From: an uncultured Prevotella sp.
GTDB taxonomy: Bacteria; Bacteroidota; Bacteroidia; Bacteroidales; Bacteroidaceae
NCBI GenBank assembly: GCA_934219025.1
Contig: CAKQDG010000046.1
Span: 1 to 16,319, forward strand
DNA: 16,319 nt
Reading direction: 5' to 3'
A program made the translations under genes and the position numbers. Positions within the stretch are counted from its first letter, which is position 1. Each line of letters opens with the position of its first letter. Under the pieces are notes generated by a model that was given only the letters and a program-made list of their open reading frames with translations, had not been told where the DNA came from and did not search any database. Positions 15,283 to 16,319 of this stretch are shown here, piece by piece.

Positions 15283-15313
15283 CAAATATATACATTTTAT
15301 CATATACTTGCAA
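15283..15313 (-). promoter_or_regulatory. Bacteroidetes-type promoter of the C10 protease/adhesin pair
   Basis: On the minus strand TTGC (15310-15313) is followed after exactly 19 nt by TATATTTG (15283-15290), a near-consensus pair. The protease ATG is 54 nt beyond the -7 box, leaving an AT-rich leader of roughly 50 nt. Confidence 0.75.
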
Positions 15314-15472
15314 TTTTTCGTGTATTTTTATTATTTTTCTTGCACGGCTTACAACATTCTGTCAGTTTATTGGATACTATAACAAAATTTAGTAAAGCAA
15401 CACATGGTATAAAAAATCAACATGGTTTTCATGAAAAATCCGACTTTTAGAACACTTTTCTCTTACCCCCTT

Positions 15473-15582
15473 ATTTTGTAAGCTTTTCAGCCGAGCATAG
15501 CTTTTCGGGGAGCAAAGCATTGCTTCTCTCCCGAAAAAGCATTGCTTTTCACCGAAAGAAGCATTGGTTGGCATTTTATTTT
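15473..15582. repeat. Imperfect 22-bp tandem repeat, three to five units
   Basis: The core GCATTGCTT (GCATAGCTT in the first clear unit) recurs at 15495, 15517, 15539 and 15561, an exact 22-bp spacing. Between cores are short blocks rich in TCACCGAAA or CTCCCGAAA. The unit at 15473 and the one at 15561 are degenerate. The plus strand alternates short self-complementary blocks, so each unit can form a small stem. Confidence 0.8.
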
Positions 15583-15584
15583 AC

Positions 15585-15641
15585 AAAAAAATCAGCGATT
15601 GGAAAGATAAAAGTGTTCTATTTTTCCTATCGCTGATTTTT
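15585..15641 (-). terminator. Terminator hairpin after thyA
   Basis: ATCGCTGATTTTT (15629-15641) pairs perfectly with AAAAATCAGCGAT (15587-15599). A further TTTCC/GGAAA pairing inside extends the stem. In the thyA direction the hairpin is followed by a T-run (complement of the A-run at 15585-15591). It starts about 20 bp after the thyA stop. The stem is symmetrical, so it could also stop transcription from the other side. Confidence 0.75.
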
Positions 15642-15660
15642 ATAGTTTTTATGGCTCGGA

Positions 15661-16319
15661 TTACACGCTCACCACTCCCGGGATATGTGGCCACGGATCA
15701 TAATTCTCCAACTGGAAGTCTTCGTATTTAAAATCAAAAATATCCTTCACGTCGGGATTGAGTTTCATCGTAGGCAACGGGCGCGGCTGGCGCGTGAGCT
15801 GTAGCTTCACTTGTTCCAGATGGTTAAGATAGATGTGGGTGTCGCCTGTGGTATGGATGAATTCTCCGGGTTCAAGTCCTGTTACCTGTGCCACCATTTG
15901 CAGCAGCAAGGCATACGAGGCGATGTTGAAAGGCACTCCGAGGAAGGTGTCGGCACTGCGCTGGTAGAGCTGCAGCGAGAGTTTGCCGTCGGCTACATAA
16001 AACTGGAACAGGCAGTGGCATGGCGGAAGGTGCATCTGCTCGATGTCGGCCACGTTCCATGCGCTCACTATCATTCGTCTGGAGTCGGGCGTGTTCTTTA
16101 TCTGGTCGATAACGTTCTTTATCTGGTCGATGTGCCGACCGTCGGGCGTTGGCCAGGAGCGCCACTGATGTCCGTAGACGGGACCGAGCTCGCCGTCGGC
16201 ATCTGCCCATTCGTTCCAAATTCTCACTCCGTGGTCTTGAAGATACTTCACGTTGGTGTCGCCCTTCAGGAACCACAACAGTTCGTAGATTATCGACTTC
16301 AGGTGCAGCTTCTTCGTGG
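15661..16319 (-). CDS. thyA: Thymidylate synthase, missing about 47 N-terminal residues at the window edge
   Basis: A cytoplasmic enzyme that methylates dUMP to dTMP using 5,10-methylenetetrahydrofolate and yields dihydrofolate, the substrate of FolA. The visible part (about 219 codons) opens with [20 protein letters not shown], matching the N-terminal third of E. coli ThyA, and continues through [12 protein letters not shown], the catalytic-cysteine motif [33 protein letters not shown] and [10 protein letters not shown] to the C-terminal end [11 protein letters not shown]. The true start lies beyond 16319. Catalytic and substrate residues in view are intact. Confidence 0.96.
   Translation of the reverse strand, partial: TKKLHLKSIIYELLWFLKGDTNVKYLQDHGVRIWNEWADADGELGPVYGHQWRSWPTPDGRHIDQIKNVIDQIKNTPDSRRMIVSAWNVADIEQMHLPPCHCLFQFYVADGKLSLQLYQRSADTFLGVPFNIASYALLLQMVAQVTGLEPGEFIHTTGDTHIYLNHLEQVKLQLTRQPRPLPTMKLNPDVKDIFDFKYEDFQLENYDPWPHIPGVVSV

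Larger units (their letters stand above)
15229..15660. other. Gene-free 432-bp stretch between thyA and the C10 protease
   Basis: No convincing gene. From the thyA side it holds the thyA terminator hairpin (15585-15641), a 22-bp tandem repeat (15473-15582), an AT-rich segment and the protease promoter (15283-15313). A 12-bp inverted pair, TAGAACACTTTT (15448-15459) and AAAAGTGTTCTA (15609-15620), links the repeat area to the terminator loop. A 61-codon frame on the minus strand (15389-15574) is repeat-encoded and lacks gene-like features. Confidence 0.8.

Noticed and set aside
15389..15574. 61-codon minus-strand frame before the C10 protease
   Set aside because: It is mostly encoded by the 22-bp tandem repeat, has no domain and has no suitable start context.
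15473..15582. CRISPR array
   Set aside because: A 22-bp tandem period without unique spacers and only short conserved cores.

Overview
All recognisable genes in this window lie on the minus strand, so transcription runs from high to low coordinates. The organism is almost certainly a member of the Bacteroidales, probably a Prevotella-like genus. Supporting signs are Bacteroidetes-type promoters (TTG about 19 nt upstream of TAnnTTTG), start codons without Shine-Dalgarno sequences, a TonB-dependent receptor, a C10 (streptopain/interpain-type) protease with BspA-type repeats, cleaved-adhesin modules, sorting-like C-terminal tails, and many short interspersed repeats between genes. The genus is inferred from family style, not from a marker gene.

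Layout from the upstream (right) end: (1) thyA, missing its N-terminus at the window edge, ends in a strong hairpin terminator (15585-15641). (2) A 432-bp gene-free stretch holds a 22-bp tandem repeat and a good promoter. (3) A two-gene secreted unit follows: an 847-residue C10 cysteine protease and, 23 bp later, a 959-residue adhesin/fibronectin-type protein, closed by a hairpin terminator (9724-9757). (4) folA, from its own promoter, is followed by an S8 subtilisin-like protease, xseA and xseB (exonuclease VII), with two different repeat elements in the gaps. (5) ilvE, from its own promoter, is followed by a small two-helix membrane protein and trmB, the last two joined stop-to-start. (6) A putative copper/metal group comprises a secreted Cys/His-rich protein, a TonB-dependent receptor and the N-terminal third of a CopA-type P1B ATPase running off the left edge.

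How the genes fit together: thyA and folA are functional partners (thymidylate synthesis oxidises folate, DHFR re-reduces it) but here are separated by the protease/adhesin unit, which has its own promoter and terminator and looks like an insertion. The protease and adhesin are probably exported and may act together at the cell surface. The metal group has an outer-membrane receptor, a periplasmic candidate metal binder and an inner-membrane ATPase.

The most unusual observations are: a G/C-rich palindromic repeat translated in frame inside the N-terminus of the CopA-like ATPase, with an inverted copy providing the stop codon of the upstream receptor gene; a 17-bp perfect dyad and a 14-bp inverted repeat bracketing the receptor promoter region; several short-period repeat arrays between housekeeping genes; and an adhesin module nested inside a fibronectin type III fold. 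I did not see a CRISPR array, tRNA, rRNA, phage, transposase or a clearly new defence system.
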